Source: Hydractinia symbiolongicarpus
Taxonomy: Eukaryota > Cnidaria > Hydrozoa > Anthoathecata > Hydractiniidae
Assembly: GCF_029227915.1 (NCBI RefSeq)
Contig: NC_079878.1
Span: 17,176,001 to 17,240,000, forward strand
DNA: 64,000 nt
Direction: 5' to 3'
The notes under the pieces: generated by a model
What the model saw: the letters and a program-made list of their open reading frames with translations, nothing else
The model's database searches: none
What the model was told of the DNA's origin: nothing
Part shown: one piece after another, positions 10,716-21,248 of the stretch
How the letters are laid out: every line of letters begins with the position of its first letter
How positions within the stretch are numbered: the stretch's first letter is position 1
Position numbers and translations under genes: made by a program

Positions 10716-12000
10716 CAGTATATATCTATTTTATTTTGCGATAATGACAAACATTCTTGGCAATTTAAACCTAATCCCTTCAGTTTCTTTAAGTTTGAGT
10801 AAAGCTACGTTAAAGCGTTCTACTCAATATTTTAAGCTAGGTTGTCATACGTTATGATAACAAAGCAAAAGAAAAGAAAGAGGAAACGTGTGTATCATCT
10901 CGAAGTTGTTCCTTTTGGATTAGCCCAAACGTTAGTTAATCAATGTGGCACTTCTAGCACTAATGACAAGACTTCTTCCATTTGTAAAAAGCAAACCCTT
11001 AACTTAAAATCTTTTTCGTCAAAGGGATTTCTAAATCGAAACCTATTAAACCTAAACACGTTTTATCTGCAGAACCTTGGTAGATTCATTCCCTTCAGGT
11101 TTTATTAACGGTATTGGGAAATATAATGTAGGCACTCACTACGACACGCTCCACACATCAGTGATCACGATTATTCTTCCCATTGTAACTTGCGAGAGGA
11201 CGTCTTAAGATTTATTCTATGTTGTGAAGGCTCTCAGGTTTGTCTTTTTCAAAGGTCATTTTAAAAACCTTATGAACTTTCTCTTGATATATATACAGAA
11301 TTGATAATGTCAATGTCATGATGATGCTGGTAATGTATCTGTTAAAATTAATAGTTGTCATGCTAACATTTTAAAGCAAAACAGATTAGCTTTCTACATA
11401 TCCTTGTTTTTCTCATTGCTTAAATTTAGTTGTCTTTTTAATCATGCTTTGTACATCATTTCTGAAACATGATGAATCGAATCGAATGTAACATATTTTT
11501 ACAAATTTTCCAAAAGTAGGTTAAAATTTTTACGCAAGAATATTCCTTACTTAACTAATAATCCCAACTATGCCCATAATTTTAATGTTTGTAACACGAT
11601 GTGTGGAACGTATTATTAACACGACAGTTTTCAATAATTTGTATGAAGGCATTTTGTCCATGGTTCCATTTCATTATATTTTTGAATTTTTTATTATATT
11701 TATGAAGAAAGAAGATTTTGATTTGGTTATTTTTTAATGACCTCCAATCTGCAGAAAACTCTATTTTGGTGCTAAATATGAAGAAAGAAAAATAAAAATT
11801 TTAATTATTGCTTTAATAACTTTCAATCTATAAAAAAACATTATGATGGTGTAGTGTTGTCTTATTGCTGATTTGATTACACCCTTGATGATAAAGATTT
11901 TAATGTATTATATGTTGTCATTTATTCCCCTTTTTCGATCAATTCGAGCAATACTTAACGTCAATCGCGTATGTCAGAGAGTCGGTTTTATGGCGTTTCA
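10716..12000. other. AT-rich DNA without recognisable genes
   Basis: Host-like composition with only short unconvincing open frames, such as a basic one at 10842-11108. No repeat boundaries are clear to me. Confidence 0.4.
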
Positions 12001-12175
12001 GTGCTTAAAGGGCGTAAAAAGCCGTTGGCTTCCAGGGGTTCGCCCTGGACCCGTTGGGGGGCTCACAACGCCCCCCAAACCCCCAGTTGGTTATTATCGC
12101 ACCTGCGGTGCGATGTTGACCCTGCAGGTCAATGGTTCGACTAAGGTTATTTTTTTTCTGGCTACGCCCCTGTAG
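12001..12175. repeat. GC-rich interspersed repeat tail
   Basis: A sharply GC-rich stretch in AT-rich surroundings, with nested self-complementary segments (CCAGGG...CCCTGG and CCCCCCAAACCCCC with complementary G runs). The composition and foldback structure suggest a small interspersed repeat. The family is not recognised. Confidence 0.4.
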
Positions 12176-12303
12176 CACCCCTCCTCAAATGCTTTGTTAC
12201 ATATCTCTTGGGTTTTGTAATCATCCGGCACACACACAAACATATATGGATTTTTTTTAATAGACTCCTTCAGTCTATCATTACATAATTCTGAGACAGT
12301 CAT
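12175..12303 (-). pseudogene. VPD-repeat protein, 5' stub of a lone Polinton right end
   Basis: A minus ATG at 12303 starts a frame containing one VPDDYKTQEICNKAFEE unit, the hallmark of the repeat protein found at 14.88, 28.6 and 46.9 kb. Similarity stops at about 12180, where the GC-rich repeat begins. It points inward from the terminal repeat at 12376-12475, so this is the right end of a Polinton in the + orientation, separate from fragment A. Confidence 0.6.
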
Positions 12304-12375
12304 TTATTTATACGAAAAAATGTTATCAATACTTTTTGAATTATTTTTTACTCCACTTGCGTATGTTCATTGCAA

Positions 12376-12475
12376 TGACGTCAGATTCTGTCGGATATCT
12401 TGAATTTTTAGGCATGCGCAGATTTTGTAGGATGCCGTCAGATTTTCCGAATTTATTTGCGCATGCGCAGATGAT
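12376..12475. repeat. Polinton terminal-repeat arm (left of a facing pair)
   Basis: This arm is complementary to 14688-14795. The matched blocks are 22 bases at its left end (TGACGTCAGATTCTGTCGGATA, one mismatch) and about 24 bases at its right end (GCGCATGCGCAGATG core), with moderate similarity between. Both arms lie just upstream of a VPD-repeat gene start, as expected for Polinton terminal inverted repeats. Confidence 0.65.
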
Positions 12476-13654
12476 ACCCTGCTCAGTGCAAGCAACAATA
12501 AACTTTTGTCACGTTTTGACAACTTTTCTGCAAAATATAATAAAAAAAATCCTGTGCGAATATATCTTTTTATCTGATAGAAGTAGTCCCACAAAGTGAC
12601 ATTTGGAAGTTATTTTTAGCCCCCCCCCCCCCCTTTCCCATAAGAACAGGAGTTGAGTGTCCAGTCATGGAAGAACTACGCAAGACAGGATAAAGGTTTT
12701 TTGTTGCTTGCTCTTTAAGAAAAAAGGCACTCTAATCAAAGCACTATTTTGTGTAGCTAGCTCCATAGCTAGCTAGCAAGTAAGTAACTTCATGAAAGGG
12801 TATGTCAGCACCAATCAAAAGGAGATCCAAGTCAGCACCAAAAATTGAGATAGCCAGCTAGCCAGCACACCTTCCTCACTTAGCTATATATATAATAATT
12901 CTTACCTGATAAAATACACGAATTTAAAAAATAGTGCTTAGCTCCCCATCAATAAGGCTACTACGACCAAACCAAAGAGACCAGCAAGGGGCGACCAACA
13001 AAATGTAAGCACTTTTAGTCATGGCCGCACACGGAATGTTCTGGCCACACGAAGAGTACGCTCTCTGTTCAGATTGGTCATTTAATTGACGGAGATTAAA
13101 ATAAAGCATCTTCATTGGCTTTCGTAAAAATGGAATTTTCCAAGCCTTTAGCTTGGACAAAAACTTAACAGCGTCCGGGCTTTGTGCTGTCTCTCTCTAT
13201 CTATCTATCTCCCATCAGGCGGTTTTAAAGATTCCGCCCTGCATAGCGGCGACGGAAATCAAAAATTTATTTGATACACGAAATTTGATTATTTCTTACT
13301 CCATAGTAAACCAAACTTCTTTATTCGTCCAAAGCAACACTAGAGTAGGCTGTTTAGGTCAAATTTTTCTATGCGCTGTTCGACTTTCTAGCCGCATGCA
13401 ACGTTTCCTACATTTCTATACTGTTTCAACGAGGGATTGTGCCCTTATAGTATAGCCCTTTTTTGTTGCGTTTTTCTGCCAATTTTGCAACAAAACACGG
13501 CACAAAGACGGGGGATCATGTATGAGAATTTCTTCACAATTTGTATCTATAAAAATCATTTGCTCAAGATTGAGGCATGGTAAGAACTTAAAGTTTTCAC
13601 AGTAATTAGTACATTGATAAAAGAAGAAATGTATCAATATTTAATGGGTTATTT
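12476..13654. other. Spacer DNA, no gene; C-tract and CTAG motifs
   Basis: Contains a run of 15 C at about 12618-12632, CTAGCTAG motifs near 12760-12780 and a TCTA microsatellite near 13195-13210. No coding region is supportable. It separates the two facing Polinton ends. Confidence 0.4.
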
Positions 13655-14330
13655 TTAGAAATAACGTAATGATGACGTCATAGCTGAAATGTTACTACAA
13701 ATCGCTCTATAAACGCAAGAAAGTATACAACAACCACTAAACAATTTTATAAACAACAATCTTAAAACTGAGAGTGTTTATACAAATGTACGAAATTTTG
13801 GACAAGAAGGTAAATTTGCAGACCAGATGGAAAAAATGACGCCATAGGTGAAAAAATCTTTAAAATTGATGAAAATGCAAAAAAGGTTCACAGGAACATA
13901 ATAAAACACCACAACGTAGTAACTATTCAAAACTTATACAAACACTCCTGAAGAGTGCAAAATATTTGGCAACAGTGTAATTTGCAGACCAGGTTGTAAA
14001 AATGATGCTGTAGCTCAAAAATGACATAAAATCAATATAAAATAAAACAATATAAATAAACTGTAATCGTAACATTAAGAGACTTCATACAAATGTATGA
14101 AATTTCGGACATACATATGTTTGCAGACCAGCTAGACAAAATAACGTCATAGCTGAAAAGATATATCAAATTGATAAAAATTAAAAAAGAAAGTTGATAG
14201 GAGCCATTATGAATCACTACAAGGTAACTATTAAACTATTAGACAAACAGACTTAAAGCATGCAAAATATTCGACAGAGTATAAATATGCAGACCAGATA
14301 AAATGGAACAACTGCACCTTTAAGCACCTA
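13655..14330. repeat. Diverged tandem repeat, about 155-bp unit
   Basis: A TTTGCAGACCAG block followed by a GACGTCATAGCTGAAAA-like block recurs near 13812, 13980, 14120 and 14288, and the second block also near 13672. Spacing is 140-170 bases. The copies differ considerably, so this is an old minisatellite-like array. No gene is seen from here to 14687. That tail contains a 16-bp palindrome ACACTGTTAACAGTGT at 14494-14509. Confidence 0.6.
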
Positions 14331-14687
14331 AATAAAAAAAGTACATGTCACAAGTTGACAAAACAACGATCCTCAAAGGAAGAAGTTTTTGCCATAAAAA
14401 GTTCCCCGGTTAGAAGGACTTACATTACACCAAAATTTCTTTCCTCAAATTTTTAATTTAGCAACAGAGATATATATTTCTATGTTTTGGGACACACTGT
14501 TAACAGTGTTCATATCCCACTATCCCAGCACTCCTTTAGCTATCCCAGCACTCCTTCCGATATCCAAGAACATGATTTCGGGGTTAAAGCGGAAAATCCT
14601 CGGCTCTATGGAGATCCGGGGTTAAAGTGTATGGTTTTAGGGTTAAAGCGTAAAATCCCCCGCTTCCCCTACATCCACCTGACTCCC

Positions 14688-14795
14688 CATCTGCGCATGC
14701 GCAAAATAAATTGCAAAACATAACGTCATCCGACAAACATCCGCGCATGCGCAAAACCTTGAACAGTATCCGACAGAATGTGACGTCATCATGCG
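14688..14795. repeat. Polinton terminal-repeat arm (right of a facing pair)
   Basis: Reverse-complementary to 12376-12475, beginning with CATCTGCGCATGCGC and ending with TATCCGACAGAATGTGACGTCA. It lies 85 bp upstream of the VPD-repeat gene of copy B and is read as the terminal repeat of that copy. Confidence 0.65.
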
Positions 14796-14879
14796 CAAAT
14801 GAAGTAGGGGAAATCTTCTAATTCAAACTATGACCTCTTGCTCGAGGATCCTACTCCAGAATAAACAAAAACGATAAAC

Positions 14880-15690
14880 ATGAGTAGTTGGTTTAGAAAT
14901 ATCCTTGCACAATTAATCGAGTATGTTTTGGATCGATTCAAGACACAGGAACTGTGTAATAAAACAGTAGAGGAGGATCCCTATGCGCTCGAGTATGTTC
15001 CGGATCGATTCAAAACGCAGAAAATGTGCAATTGGGCAGTTGCAGAGGATCCTTGGTTGATCAAGCATATTCCGGAGCATCTCATGACTCAGGACATATG
15101 CACGAGAGCCGTTGAGGAGGATCCTGAGGTGCTCAACTATGTTCAGGAAATGAGTAACCGGGCCGTTGATGGAGAGTCCTATATGCTCGACTATGTTCCG
15201 GAGCATCTCATGACTCAGAACATGTGTAATAAAGCAGTTGAGGAGGATCCCAATACACACGATTATGTTCCAGATCAATTAAAGACCCACAAGATGTGCA
15301 CCAGAGCCGTTGAAGAGGATCCCTCTAATATCGCATGCGTTCCAGAATATCTCATGAGCCAAGACATGTGGACGAGAGCCATTGAAGAGGATCCCGGACT
15401 GCTCAATTGCACATTTTCTGCGTTTTATATCGATCCGGAACATACTCGAGCGCATAGGGATCCTCCTCTACTGTTTTATTACACAGTTCCTGTGTCTTGA
15501 ATAGATCCAGAACATACTGGTTTGTTGCTCGGGATATGCGTAGGAAGGCCGTGTTTGAACCTGAATTGTTTGATGTCTATCGCCAAATTAAGAAAGAGCT
15601 GCTTCCGATAACATGGCATCCAGCTCGATATTGGGATTGGTGCATGCTGGAGGACGAAAAGCAAGTGATTTCCAAATTATTGGAGCCATA
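14880..15690 (+). pseudogene. VPD-repeat protein pseudogene, copy B
   Basis: The ATG at 14880 opens 206 codons made of about seven units of roughly 33 residues with the pattern YVPDRFKTQ.MCN.AVEEDP. This resembles short repeats common in large DNA viruses (DUF4116-like). After about 15400 the sequence is an inverted copy of 14920-15048, which destroys the frame. Coding resumes in another frame after 15520 with the C-terminal block WHPARYWDWCMLEDEK and stops at 15690. The gene is the first inside the terminal repeat in every copy. The function is unknown; the repeats suggest a helical protein-interaction scaffold. Confidence 0.7.
14920..15519. repeat. Near-identical 125-bp inverted repeat within the VPD-repeat gene
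   Basis: 14920-15048 matches the reverse complement of 15396-15519 with only a few differences; the central 60-70 bases are identical. One arm is normal coding sequence of repeat units 1-2 and the other is the same sequence flipped. This indicates an inverted segmental duplication between repeat units. Confidence 0.85.
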
Positions 15691-15756
15691 ATTCAAAAAA
15701 ACCTATAATTAATGTGTATCAACTGTAAATCAAAATTCGAAATGTTTGAGAATGCA

Positions 15757-15900
15757 GTAGTCATGATATTTATGGCCGGCGTTGGTATCTCTCTCGACTT
15801 ATGGCTATGGTCCTAGTGCAAGAATCGTCGAAGGAGAATAAAAATGATAGATCAAATAAAGATTTGGAGGATCGGGTTACTGATTTAGAATAGACATAAA
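15757..15900 (+). pseudogene. Membrane/coil small protein remnant, copy B
   Basis: The frame around 15764-15812 gives a hydrophobic segment (VMIFMAGVGISLDLWLW). It aligns in position and style with the intact 53-residue protein at 46821-46660, which has one membrane helix followed by a charged coil ending in LEDxxxD. The charged part here, near 15820-15890, is in other frames and ends in a stop. It is a decayed copy. Confidence 0.5.
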
Positions 15901-15904
15901 ATAA

Positions 15905-16040
15905 AACACTGAAAGAACAGTGCGATGATTGTGAATATGTGCTTGTTGTATATGATAGATACAAAGAAAACTTATGGTGCAAGGTAAAATTTTATGTTGG
16001 CATTGTTATCATGAATATATGTTGTATAACGGTGGTTTTT
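15905..16040 (+). pseudogene. Cys-rich small protein remnant, copy B
   Basis: The frame near 15908-15970 reads LKEQCDDCEYVLVVYDRY, matching the CxxC N-terminus of the protein at 46659-46459. The second Cys pair (LCWHCYHEY) follows in a shifted frame near 15990-16015. It is a decayed zinc-binding candidate. Confidence 0.55.
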
Positions 16041-16165
16041 GTAAATGCTTGACCAAAAAATATAGTTGATAAGAAACTATATGAAAATAAATAAACGCAC
16101 TTCAAAAAGAAGCTAAATTATTGTCAATTCCTCGTTATTCTACACTAAATAATTATTGACACTAA

Positions 16166-16390
16166 ATAAGGACGATCTTGCTAAGGCAATCCGCAAAGGA
16201 TATTTCAACGCAAACAGACGGTCCTTATTGCAAACCTTATGTTGAAATTGCATATGAAAAAAATCTTGAAAATATTTGTAAGATCTCGCTAAAAAATCGC
16301 GACGTATAGTACATGATGGGAATCTACGTATCGATGCTGATACTAGTGATGTGATCGGTTGCGAGGTCGAATGTACACGCAGCATGTAGT
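16166..16390 (+). pseudogene. TQT-motif protein remnant, copy B
   Basis: Reads DLAKAIRK, then after a one-base shift ISTQTDGPYC and YEKNLENICK. These are the same blocks as the intact 72-residue protein at 45758-45540. Later codons contain stops. The STQTDGPYC block is the best-preserved part. Between this gene and the Cys-rich remnant the candidate ssDNA-binding gene present in D is missing. Confidence 0.6.
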
Positions 16391-16492
16391 TTTTTTAGGA
16401 ATATACTTCCTATAAAACTTATACCGGACTATATCTAATAAGCAGGCGGGGAATCTAAGTACCGCCGGCATACTGTACAGATTAATTTTTTT

Positions 16493-17045
16493 TTAAAAAT
16501 CATCCTTACCCTCCTGTCTACCCTTTGCAAGTAACTGGGCACGCTCCTGCTCATTTATATTATTAACGATATGCCTAACTCGTTGGCGTATTTGCTTCTT
16601 TAGGACTATATATCGCTGTTTTTCTTGCATGATTAGACTAAATTAATAGTCGCCGATAACGTCGTCGTTGATTGCTTTCAAAATTAGATCAATGACAGAA
16701 TTCAGCTTTGATTCAGCAAGCAGTCTAATACTTTCAGGTTTTTGTGATTTTGCGCTTAATCTCCTTGATGCATTACTCAAGCCAGCCTGTCCGATTCCCA
16801 TAGCTATTGCAATGCCTCCCATGGCAATGCATAGAGGAGCCCCAAATCCTGTTGCTAATGCACCAATTCCAATACCTGTAGTAATGACATTGACACTTAA
16901 TAGTCCATGGTCACAATAGCGAACCCAAGTGCAAAGTGCCAAGTTGTTCGATTTCCTCAATCCTTTTTAACCTCTGGTGCTGACTTCCACTATACTCCGG
17001 TGCGATTGGTGATAATGTGGGATATAATTTCATATTATCATCCAT
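16493..17045 (-). pseudogene. Double-helix membrane protein pseudogene, copy B
   Basis: The ATG at 17045 begins a short N-terminal part with an LKRIEEIEQL block. A gap and frameshift near 16.93 kb lead into the conserved membrane region (IGIGALATGFGAPLCIAMGG and following) and the block LLAESKLNSVIDLI. A stop at 16643 is followed by in-frame continuation (MQEKQRYIVLK...) to TAA at 16493-16495, giving the full C-terminus seen in D. The paralogue in D is 44839-45495. The likely role is a virion or host-membrane protein. Confidence 0.7.
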
Positions 17046-17084
17046 ACTCTTTTATTTATTCTATGAGCAACTGCATTAGGATTC

Positions 17085-17720
17085 CCGTAAAGGCAACATT
17101 TTTTTTTTAGAGTGATATTGATCGGTCAGCAGGAACTCGAGCCTATCCGTTGAGCCTTTTAATGGAAAGAAGACTGGTGTGTCAAAATTCCAGGTGAGCA
17201 TATCTCCCCAAGCGTTTAACTCTTTAGTGGGTAATATCGCGAGTATTTTTGATTTTTTCCATTAGGCAAGCAATCATCCTCATCTAACTGAAGGCATATA
17301 AGACTTAATCTCTGACAAATGTCGGTCATATAGTGTACATCATAATCCCCCGCCGTATAGTAGTTTACACCTTCGGGTACATCAGCTAAACCAATTAATT
17401 TTTAAAGTTCTTCATCAATACTAACTTTAAAGCCATTACTCACATTCATTATTCAATACAATTATCATGACCTTTCCATTAGCCTGTTTGTTGATAAAAG
17501 CTGCCAGATCCTTGATTTTGTACAGCCCTTTCACGATAAAGATCCGGGTATCGGTATGAAGTCCCGATATCTCTATCCAGATATTAAAAACTCTATCATT
17601 CCAAAGATTAAGGCAGCCGCCTCGAATACTAATGGATTTTAAAGCGATCCTTGTGTCCTGACCCAGGTAATCATTAAAAATTGTAGGGTTTCTGATATCA
17701 GTGATTTAAAATTGTTTCAT
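17085..17720 (-). pseudogene. Divergent-partner protein pseudogene, copy B
   Basis: The minus ATG at 17720 is followed after three codons by a premature TAA. Further frames match the partner proteins of C and D, including a DTRIALKSISIR-like block near 17640 and a FDTPVFFPLKGSTDRLEF block near 17140. At least two frameshifts separate these blocks. It starts 20 bp from the penton-like gene in the opposite direction. Confidence 0.65.
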
Positions 17721-17740
17721 GCTTTGTTTTAGAAGAAACG

Positions 17741-18934
17741 ATGAATATTTATTCATACAATCCAAACGCAAAGTATAAATCAAACAGGGGAGAATGGCCT
17801 CTGGGTATCACGAATTTGGAATATCAGGAACTGTACATATCAACAGAATCATATATTCCTGTACTATTGCCCGAGTTTAGTAAGTATCCCATAAAAATTC
17901 CAACGACCTATCTTAATGATCCCGTTCAATTGGCTGGGATGGGCAAGCATTGGATTACTGGAACATTCAGGTTAATTTTGCGGCTCATTGCGCAACGACA
18001 GCACTAGGCATATCTGCTAAACATATGACAGGCTCCGTACCAATCGTCAATTCGATATTTAAATTTCATGTATACTACCACATGCGCCGTATATTAGGAA
18101 GAATGAAAGTTCCCATGCCCTTTAATGATGGGTTTAGTCAGTACAAGAATCCTTATTCAACATCTGGATTCGCGCAGTCGCGAATACGGTGCACATCCCC
18201 ATGGTCTGTATAAATTTAAAGCAATAGGTTCTTCACTAACAAACGGTGAATGGTTGCCCCAAGTTGATGGGGATTACACCAAGTTTATCATGCCGACAAG
18301 CCAGGGCCTTACAGCAGAGGGTTTTGACAAAATTGAGTGAAAGTATTTGGGTATATGTGGTCTTGATACTTGGCTCACTGTCTGAAGCAAAATCATCCTT
18401 ACTAAGTTCCGGTGCAGACAACTATACAGCGAGACAAACTCTACTACAAAAATTTGAAAGTATGTTGCTGCGAGGAGAGAATGTAGGACAAGATATAACA
18501 CAATTCCAAAAAGTGCTCCAATATGCCAGAACTCCGGTCAATTTTGCTGTTATGGTGTCTAGCGTGTAAATGTTAACATCATACATGAATCTTCATATTG
18601 GCAAAATTCAAGGGTATAATAACAATGTCTTGATCGCGCCCGCAAATGTAAACGTTGGGGTTCAAGTCGATCTCAACAAGATGAAGAAGCCTATTGTGAA
18701 GGCAAAGCCAAAGCGCACCCCGCTAGAAGAATCAGCGAAGCATCTAGCGGCTAAGCAGGAGCACACGGAGCCGTTGAAGTCGCAGAATGGGCACAAAGTA
18801 GAGTTGCAGACTGTGACGGCAACACTCCCTAAGCATGAAAAGCACAGGGCGGAGCAACACGATGACACCAAGGCCGCATTGCGATTACGACCGGAGTAGG
18901 CGTTATTTTACTGTACATTTGGTTAAAGAAATAA
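17741..18934 (+). pseudogene. Penton-like pseudogene, copy B
   Basis: Starts MNIYSYNPNAKYKSNRGEWP at 17741. The frame changes near 17.95, 18.17 and 18.33 kb, and the conserved blocks appear in the same order as in copy C: DYWNIQVNF, KFHVYYHMRRIL, TSQGL, LQYARTPVNF and IGKIQGYNNNVLIAP. The Lys/Pro-rich linker is followed by a C-terminal membrane helix and a stop at 18932-18934. Third codon positions are strongly A/T-biased compared with copy A. Confidence 0.75.
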
Positions 18935-18949
18935 AGAAAGTCTAGTGTG

Positions 18950-19545
18950 TTTCATCAAAAAAATAGAATAATATATACAGCGGCAGCAATCGCCACATAC
19001 AAATGCTTGACCGCAAACTCTACAACTTTTGCGGCAACTCTGAAAAAGAAGGATTCTACTGTACCAATGATACCAGGTAATGCAGCGCCGGCTTTTTCTG
19101 CCAGATCCTTTAAAAATTTTCTCAATCTTTCCAACTGCTTTTGTACAAAATTTTTACTACCCCCGGCACTTTCTGCCGCCGCAGCACCAGCTCCTCCTCC
19201 ACCTCATGTTACTGCCAGCACATTGGTAGATATCAAGAAAACCAACAACGGAAATAATACTCGCTATAGTAATTCCTTGTTCCTTGAATAAAATCTTAAG
19301 TTTTTCAGCGAGCGGTGTGTCTTCCCCAGCAATTTTCATTAGTGTGTCTTTAAAAGCATTGAGTTGGCTGCTATTTTTGGATGATAAGTTGGCGTAGCCG
19401 CTTGTGTTTTTTCTTTTTGATTCATTAGCTGTTCTAGTTCTTTCTTAGCTTCTACAATATCCTTATTCCAAATTCTTATGTGCCTTTCATTTCCTTCAGG
19501 AATTCATCCTCCTCCTTCTCTTCCTGCTCCTTCTTACCCCCAAGT
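18950..19545 (-). pseudogene. Coiled-coil membrane protein remnant, copy B
   Basis: The C-terminal region, with a KHLYVAIAAAV-like hydrophobic end near 18.96-19.02 kb, is recognisable on the minus strand. So is the LAEKLKILFKEQGITIASII block near 19.27 kb. The N-terminal half is lost into AT-rich repeat at 19.55 kb. Several frameshifts are present. Confidence 0.6.
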
Positions 19546-19549
19546 CTCT

Positions 19550-19672
19550 TTATATTTTTATTATTTTTTTTACTTTATATTATTTATATTATTTTATATA
19601 TATTATTTATATTATATTATATACAACATACTTTATATTATTACTTTATATTATTTTAACAGATAGTTAGCA
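19550..19672. repeat. AT microsatellite
   Basis: A TTATATTATTTATA-type low-complexity tract that truncates Polinton fragment B. Confidence 0.8.
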
Positions 19673-19720
19673 ACATTTTAAAATTAAAATTAGCACGGTA
19701 ATGCCTTTTTATGTTAAAAA

Positions 19721-20205
19721 TCCGCACAGTTTACCGGTTTTTTTATTAATAGAGAATATAACTATCAGTTCAGGAGTTGAGTCAAAAAGGGAAACCACTA
19801 CCCATCTGGGAAACGGTTTCCCAGAAATACGGCAATGTTTTCTCATTAGGGAAACCACCAAAATAAAAAGGAATCTACGCACGAGCTGGTTAAAAAGCGC
19901 ACTACAAATTTTTAACCAATAGAAAGGGAATATTTTCCCGCAAATTTTCACCGAAGGAAAAAAAATTTATCGTAGCCTATTTCCGCAATTCCGTAAAATG
20001 GTTCTGAGAATGGGTAACAGTTTCCCAAAAGAAAAACCCAAATTAAAATAAAAAAAATTAGTTTAGGAAACAGTTTCCTATATAGGAAACCATTTCCCTA
20101 TATGACATGGGAATTTCCCTATAAAACATGGGAAACCGTTTCCCTTTTAGTGTCATCTCCCGAACTGACTATTACTTTTCACAAGCAGTTAAAATGGTAA
20201 ACTGT
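19721..20205. mobile_element. MITE-like element with ACAGTTTACC ends
   Basis: 19726-19735 (ACAGTTTACC) is complementary to 20196-20205. The flanking roughly 75 bp are also partly complementary, including a TCAGTTC(A/G)GGAG block and a run of AAAGGGAAAC. Several near-palindromic GGGAAAC...GTTTCCC motifs lie inside. A further match to the left end (CGGTAAACTGTGCGG) at 20338-20353 leaves the right boundary uncertain. There is no coding sequence. No target-site duplication was found. Confidence 0.55.
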
Positions 20206-20530
20206 TGACATTTTCCCATACGGAGCAGTTTAAGAAGTTATTTTGTATTGGTTCCATTCCCTGTATTAGAAAGCATGTCAAAGCACCTTTTTTTAATTGT
20301 ATATTCTGCATTGTAGGTTGTACACCAGCTAATTTGTACGGTAAACTGTGCGGTAAACTGTATACACTTTACCATAGCACTTTATCATCACAGTCTGCTC
20401 TCATAAGGTTTGTTTGCTGGTTCGCCTGCTTAACAATTGCACTTTAAAAACCATTCATTTGCTTATGAGAAACCATTTTAGCAAACTTTTTTCCGCCAAA
20501 AATGTTTCAAGGTACAGCTGTATTTAATAT

Positions 20531-20722
20531 GTAGATCTTGGGTTCACATTTGCCTATGCCCTAGCAGGTAAAAAGTTCCTGGGTATAACAAGACCATCTA
20601 CCAAGATGGATACAAACGATGTCCTCAAGATGGTGGCCTACTTTGCTGCAGGGAGAGCAAGTCGCGAAGTGGCTGTGATAAAGGGCTGGATTCCCGCGAG
20701 TATCGTGCCAAAACCTAAATGA
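20531..20722 (+). pseudogene. Conserved ~85-residue Polinton protein, N-truncated (copy C)
   Basis: The frame from 20531 to the TGA at 20720-20722 matches codons 24 onward of the complete gene at 36170-36427. Shared blocks are DLGFTFAYA, TDVLKMVAYFAAGR-like and KGWIPASIVPK. The first third is lost at the left edge of fragment C. The function is unknown. Confidence 0.65.
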
Positions 20723-20735
20723 GCGTCTAGTAATA

Positions 20736-20764
20736 TTTCTATTTGTCGTAGAGACAAATAGAAA
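20736..20764. terminator. Stem-loop between copy C genes (12-bp perfect stem)
   Basis: TTTCTATTTGTC at 20736-20747 pairs perfectly with 20753-20764 across a 5-nt loop. It lies 13 nt after the stop of the upstream gene and 5 nt before the next ATG. The paralogous spacer in D (36444-36471) also holds a hairpin, of different sequence. A candidate signal for transcript 3' ends. Confidence 0.6.
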
Positions 20765-20769
20765 TCAAC

Positions 20770-21248
20770 ATGGAGGAGGGAAAGAATGTGAACACTATCT
20801 CCCCTTGGACCATTTTAGGATCAAGCGTAATGGTCAAACATTAAATCAGTGTATCAAATGCCTTGATGCCGCCAAGGCGTCAAGCGATCACACAAGGTGC
20901 GTGCATCAAAGGGTGAGATACCATTGTAAATACTGTAAGGGAGGTGGGATTTGCTATCATAAAAGGCAACGATATCAGTGTAAGGATTGTAATAGAAGTC
21001 ATCTCGCTAATGTTAATCGCCCCAGCAACCAGCATCTACGTGAAAACAAGGAGCTAATAGCAACACTGGGGGGCCATATTGAGGCACAATTAATGGAAGG
21101 AATGACCTGGGAAGACTACGAGTTTCTTCATATTCATCATAAGGTACCATATAAATATGAAGAAACCGGCAAGTCTCCGACGCTTGCTGAGGTTGCCAAG
21201 ATATTACACCAACACTCAAGGGCGAGTCTCGGAACAGTCGTGAAATAA
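20770..21248 (+). pseudogene. Zinc-repeat HNH endonuclease-like protein, copy C
   Basis: The ATG at 20770 is followed by a one-base shift after about five codons. The rest is open to the TAA at 21246-21248. The N-terminal third has CxxC pairs and YCKGGGICYHKR / YQCKDCN repeats that should bind zinc. The C-terminal part has LGGHIEAQLMEGMTWEDYE and HIHHKVPYKY, the layout of HNH homing-type endonucleases (GMTWDNYGEWHIDHKIPL in D). Here the central Asp of HIDH is His, so activity may be lost. The stop overlaps the next ATG by one base (TAATG). Confidence 0.6.

Larger units (their letters stand above)
14688..19545 (-). mobile_element. Polinton fragment B (inverted right end)
   Basis: Gene order from 14.88 kb is the VPD-repeat protein (+), membrane/coil protein (+), Cys-rich protein (+), TQT-motif protein (+), double-helix membrane protein (-), divergent partner (-), penton-like (+) and coiled-coil membrane protein (-). 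This is the mirror image of 43-47.2 kb in copy D without the candidate ssDNA-binding gene. The fragment ends in an AT microsatellite at 19.55 kb. Its coding DNA is noticeably more AT-rich than A, C and D, consistent with longer residence in the host genome. Confidence 0.85.
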
